The notes beneath the pieces are model-generated. The model did not search any database and was not told the origin of the DNA. It saw only the letters and a list, made by a program, of their open reading frames with translations. Positions 61,257 through 64,000 of a stretch of DNA of 64,000 nt are shown here, piece by piece. Location: NCBI GenBank assembly GCA_026129335.1, contig JAHCIH010000004.1:1-64000 (forward strand). The letters are read 5' to 3'. The position numbers were made by a program, and so were the translations under genes. Every line of letters starts with the position of its first letter. Position 1 is the stretch's first letter. This DNA is from Anaerolineales bacterium. GTDB lineage: Bacteria > Chloroflexota > Anaerolineae > Anaerolineales > UBA11579.

Positions 61257-61619
61257 CTATGCTGGCTGCAGCGCCACCGCGACGGGCAGCGAGCGGCGCG
61301 CCCAGTCGCCCAGCGGCTGGCCCTCGCGCCAGCCGTAGTACTTGGCGGCCAGCAGGCCGCGGGCCAGCGCGTCCTCGTCTTCCGCTTCCACCAGGCGGGC
61401 CACGCCGCTAAAGTGCGCCTTGCCGATGCGCAGCGAAACGGACGGGTTGGCCTGCAGATTGCGCACCCAGTCGGAGCGCTCCCGGCCGCCGGAGAGCAGA
61501 TAGAGCACGCCGTTCTCCAGGCCAAACCAGATCTCGATCTCGTGCGGCTTGCCCGTACGGCGTCCCGTGGTGGTCAGGTAACAATACTGCTCGCCGGCCA
61601 GCGTTTCGAGTGCATCCAT
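61257..61619 (-). CDS. F420H2-dependent quinone-reductase-like (Ddn family) protein
   Basis: A 120-residue split-barrel protein: LTTTGRRTGKPHEIEIWF, VLYLLSGGRERSDWVRNLQ and NPSVSLRIG match the deazaflavin-dependent nitroreductase family. Members use reduced F420, which this organism can probably make. The ATG is chosen over a TTG six bases upstream because a TACACT box ends seven bases before it. Confidence 0.84.
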   Translation of the reverse strand: MDALETLAGEQYCYLTTTGRRTGKPHEIEIWFGLENGVLYLLSGGRERSDWVRNLQANPSVSLRIGKAHFSGVARLVEAEDEDALARGLLAAKYYGWREGQPLGDWARRSLPVAVALQPA

Positions 61620-61635
61620 GTGCAAAAGTGTACCG

Positions 61636-62931
61636 CTATTTGGCCGCGGCGGCCTCCCGGCGCGTGTTGGGCAGGTAGCGCAGGCACAGCCACAGCGAAA
61701 GCAGGCCTACCACCAGCACGGCGATGAACAGCGCCTGGTGCGAGAGGCCGTCCACGATCAGGCTGCCCACCAGCGGGGCCACGGTGAGGATCGGCGCCAC
61801 GAAGGTGTTGGAGATGCCGATGAAGCGGCTGGTCTGCTCCGGCGAGGCCAGCTCGAAGACCATGTTGGGGTCGGCCACCCGGAAGGCGGCGTATACGCCG
61901 CCCATGCACACCGCGATCAGGTAGAAAGCCCAGGGGGCGATGGCGGTCATCGCCAACACGCCGGTGAGGATGAACAGCCCGCTCTCCACCACATAGACGA
62001 TCTTGAAACCGAAGCGGTCCCCCAACCAGCCCCAGATGAAGCCGAACAACATCTGGGTCAGCAGGATGATCATCGTGAAGGTGCCCACCGCGCCGCTGCT
62101 CAGCCCGAAGCGGTCGATGGCGTACAGCGCGAAGAAGGCGTTGCCCATGATGCCGAAGCCCATCAGACCGCGCACGATCAGGAAGCGCTTGAAGCCCACC
62201 GAGGCGCGGATGTGGCCAGGGATGTTCTTGAGAAAGGTCTTCAGGTCTTCGGTCTTGCTCTCGATGGGGAAGGGCGTTTCCCGGAAGCTGGCGATGAAAA
62301 ACGGCGAGATGAACGAAGTGGCGAAGCCGATCCAGAACAGGTAGCGCAGGTTGCTGGGGAAGTCGTAGCTGCCCAGCAGGCGGGTGGCCACCAGCGAGGC
62401 GGTCAGACCCAGCACTCCGCCCAGGCCGTTCATCACGCCATAGAAGAAGCCGCGGTTGCGGATGATGTTCTTGCTGATAAAGTCGCCGTAGGCCGGGCCG
62501 ATCAGGCCGTTGGTCACCGAGAAGACCAGGTACGACATCATCAGCACGCCCAGAGCCAGGTTGTTGCTGATGATGCCGGTCAGCTGCGCCACCACGGCGA
62601 TGGCCAGGATGCCGATGCGCTCGGTGACCGCGATCCAGAAGATGGCCCATTTGCGCGTCGGCCGGCCGTTCACCAGGAAAGCGCCCAGCAGTTGCGGGAA
62701 GAAGTAGCCCAGGTAGTAGATCGCCGGCACCAGACCGATGAAGGCCGGGTGCGCGCTGAGGTGCGACACGAAGTAGGGGATGATCGTGTCTTGCGACAGC
62801 ATGGCCACCGAGAAGGCGAAGAACGAGGCGTCCAGCGCGATCACCGCGAAGTTCCAGCGGTAGTGTTTTTCGACCGCGGCAATATAGTCAGGAAAGCTCT
62901 TTTTGAGCTTTTGGATGTCGGTGCTTAGCAT
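61636..62931 (-). CDS. MFS transporter
   Basis: A 431-residue transporter with about twelve membrane helices, a cytoplasmic N-terminus (~25 residues) and a central loop (KTEDLKTFLKNIPGHIR). The segment between helices 2 and 3 (NGRPTRKWAIFWIAVTERI) and its counterpart WGWLGDRFGFKI in the second half are MFS features. The substrate is unknown; the neighbouring nucleoside phosphorylases hint at nucleosides, but weakly. Confidence 0.85.
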   Translation of the reverse strand: MLSTDIQKLKKSFPDYIAAVEKHYRWNFAVIALDASFFAFSVAMLSQDTIIPYFVSHLSAHPAFIGLVPAIYYLGYFFPQLLGAFLVNGRPTRKWAIFWIAVTERIGILAIAVVAQLTGIISNNLALGVLMMSYLVFSVTNGLIGPAYGDFISKNIIRNRGFFYGVMNGLGGVLGLTASLVATRLLGSYDFPSNLRYLFWIGFATSFISPFFIASFRETPFPIESKTEDLKTFLKNIPGHIRASVGFKRFLIVRGLMGFGIMGNAFFALYAIDRFGLSSGAVGTFTMIILLTQMLFGFIWGWLGDRFGFKIVYVVESGLFILTGVLAMTAIAPWAFYLIAVCMGGVYAAFRVADPNMVFELASPEQTSRFIGISNTFVAPILTVAPLVGSLIVDGLSHQALFIAVLVVGLLSLWLCLRYLPNTRREAAAAK

Positions 62932-62949
62932 GGGGTTCCGGTTGCGGCG

Positions 62950-63738
62950 TTAGCTTTTGGCTTTGGCGCGGTCGGCCTCGATCAGGGTCTTGAAGGCTTC
63001 CACGGCGACGCGGATGGCCTTGTTGATGTCGAACTCGCGCTGAAATTCCTCGAGATGTTCCGGGGTTTCGGGGTGGCTCTCGATGTTGGCCATCAGCATC
63101 ACGCCGCCGGCGCGCACCCGCTGGATGCTGGCAATGACGAACAGCGCCGAGGCTTCCATCTCGGAGCAGACCGCCCCGCCGTCCACCCAGGCCTTCCAGC
63201 GGTCCTGCAGGCGGCGGGCTACCGGCATGCGCTCGGGGCTCACCTCGCCGTAAAAGGAGTCCTTGGACTGTGAGACGCCCACGCGGTAGGGCTGCCCCAG
63301 GTCAATCGCGGCTTTGCGCAGCGCCAGGGTCACGTCCAGGTCGGCCACCGCGGGGAACTCGATCGGCATGTAGTGGCTGGTGGTGCCTTCGTCGCGAATC
63401 GCCCCGCTGACCACGGCCACCTCGCCAGTCTGCGTGCCGGGCTGCATGCCGCCGGAGGTGCCCACGCGGATGAAGGTGTCGGCGCCGATGGCGATCAGTT
63501 CCTCGATGGCGATGGCCGCCGAAGGACAGCCGATCCCCGTCGAGGTCACCGAGACCTTCTCGCCCAGCAGGGTGCCGGTAAAGGTGCGGTATTCGCGCTT
63601 GTAAGCGATCTCTTTGGCGTCGTCGAAATACGAGGCGATTAGCTCGGTGCGGCCGGGGTCACCAGGCAGCAGCACGTAGCGGCCCACATCCCCAGGCTTC
63701 AGGTCAATATGGTGTTGTTTGTTCTCCAGATTACGCAT
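62950..63738 (-). CDS. Uridine phosphorylase-like nucleoside phosphorylase
   Basis: A 262-residue member of the NP-I nucleoside phosphorylase family, which splits nucleosides with phosphate into base and ribose-1-phosphate. YVLLPGDPGRTELIASYF holds the phosphate-binding Gly-Asp, STGIGCPSAAIAIEEL and RVGTSGGMQPGTQTGEV follow, and CSEMEASALFVIA is the nucleoside-binding Glu-Met-Glu. Closest in motif to uridine phosphorylase; base preference is not certain. A related gene follows 3 nt upstream on the same strand. Confidence 0.9.
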   Translation of the reverse strand: MRNLENKQHHIDLKPGDVGRYVLLPGDPGRTELIASYFDDAKEIAYKREYRTFTGTLLGEKVSVTSTGIGCPSAAIAIEELIAIGADTFIRVGTSGGMQPGTQTGEVAVVSGAIRDEGTTSHYMPIEFPAVADLDVTLALRKAAIDLGQPYRVGVSQSKDSFYGEVSPERMPVARRLQDRWKAWVDGGAVCSEMEASALFVIASIQRVRAGGVMLMANIESHPETPEHLEEFQREFDINKAIRVAVEAFKTLIEADRAKAKS

Positions 63739-63741
63739 TGC

Positions 63742-64000
63742 TTAGCTTCCTTGAGCGCGATCGCGCTCGATGAGGATCTTCAGGGCTTCGGTGACCGTTT
63801 CCAGCATGCGGGTCAGGTCGCGGTAAGGCTCCACTTTCTCGGGGGCCTCCTGGTTGGCCATGATCTGCATCACCCCGCCGCAGCGTTTGCGGTGGATGCT
63901 GGCGATGGCGAACAGCGTGGAGGCTTCCATCTCGGAGCAGATCGCCCCGCCGGCGATCCAGGCCTTCCAGCGGTCCAGCAGGTGGTCGGCCACCGGCATA
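63742..64000 (-). CDS. Second nucleoside phosphorylase (C-terminal part, runs off the window)
   Basis: The visible 85 residues end a second NP-I phosphorylase: DRWKAWIAGGAICSEMEAST aligns with the same region of the previous gene, including the Glu-Met-Glu motif. The N-terminus lies beyond the window. The pair is a tandem duplication; the copies differ considerably in their last 40 residues, so they may use different substrates. Confidence 0.88.
   Translation of the reverse strand, partial: MPVADHLLDRWKAWIAGGAICSEMEASTLFAIASIHRKRCGGVMQIMANQEAPEKVEPYRDLTRMLETVTEALKILIERDRAQGS

Overview
The window is a gene-dense, GC-rich piece of a bacterial chromosome, most probably from a Chloroflexota (Anaerolineae-type) organism. 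This placement is inference from gene content, not from a marker tree. The clues are a coenzyme F420 pathway with F420-type oxidoreductases, a Tad/Flp pilus cluster with no outer-membrane secretin (as expected of a monoderm), a K+-independent membrane H+-pyrophosphatase, and many gene starts with a -10 box only 6-9 nt upstream of the start codon and no ribosome binding site, i.e. apparent leaderless transcripts. I see no phage, transposase, integrase or CRISPR array. The mobile-looking DNA consists of short non-coding interspersed repeats.

Layout. 0-6 kb: the start of gcvH under a tandem glycine riboswitch, then fmt, DUF3052, aquaporin, a phosphatase and a ketopantoate-reductase homologue. 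6-12 kb: DUF503, DUF4230, the octanoyltransferase lipM (which would serve GcvH), a lipoprotein phosphodiester glycosidase, DUF1385, an M20 peptidase and an esterase. 12-17.5 kb: F420 genes (npdG, cofE, two PPOX-type proteins, a nitroreductase, cofD, cofC). 17.5-24.7 kb: a molybdenum hydroxylase operon with its cofactor cytidylyltransferase, followed by thpR and rsfS. 24.8-33.7 kb: ndk, a large acidic TPR protein, hppA (split by a frameshift), an ABM monooxygenase, the primary sigma factor and a polytopic membrane protein. 33.8-41.9 kb: a NarL/DegS-like two-component pair directly before the Tad pilus genes flp-cpaB-tadZ-tadA-tadB-tadC. 41.9-45.7 kb: comFC, hpf and folate genes (folE, folB, folK, a pteridine-reductase-like SDR), with a second Flp-like pilin between them. 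45.7-57.6 kb: a copper block (csoR, copZ, a cytochrome c, copB, copA), an L,D-transpeptidase, a thiol-redox block (ccdA, tlpA, glutaredoxin-DUF2085 fusion) and the common pgeF-yggS-yggT-yggU string.

57.6-61.1 kb differs from the rest. Four neighbouring coding regions (an exported repeat protein, a C4 zinc-ribbon coiled-coil protein, an unrecognised protein and the HEPN half of an MNT/HEPN pair) all carry frameshifts, and one also has an in-frame stop. This is either a patch of real gene decay or poor local sequence. After it come tRNA-Gln(CUG), an F420H2-dependent quinone-reductase-type protein, an MFS transporter and two tandem nucleoside phosphorylases, the second cut by the window end.

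Main points for a second look: the leaderless start architecture; an interspersed repeat that supplies the last codons of one gene and the -10 box and start codon of the next; a free-standing nitroreductase beside cofE that may replace the C-terminal half of FbiB; terminator-like hairpins in the leaders of hppA and the sigma factor gene; and the cluster of broken genes near 58-61 kb.
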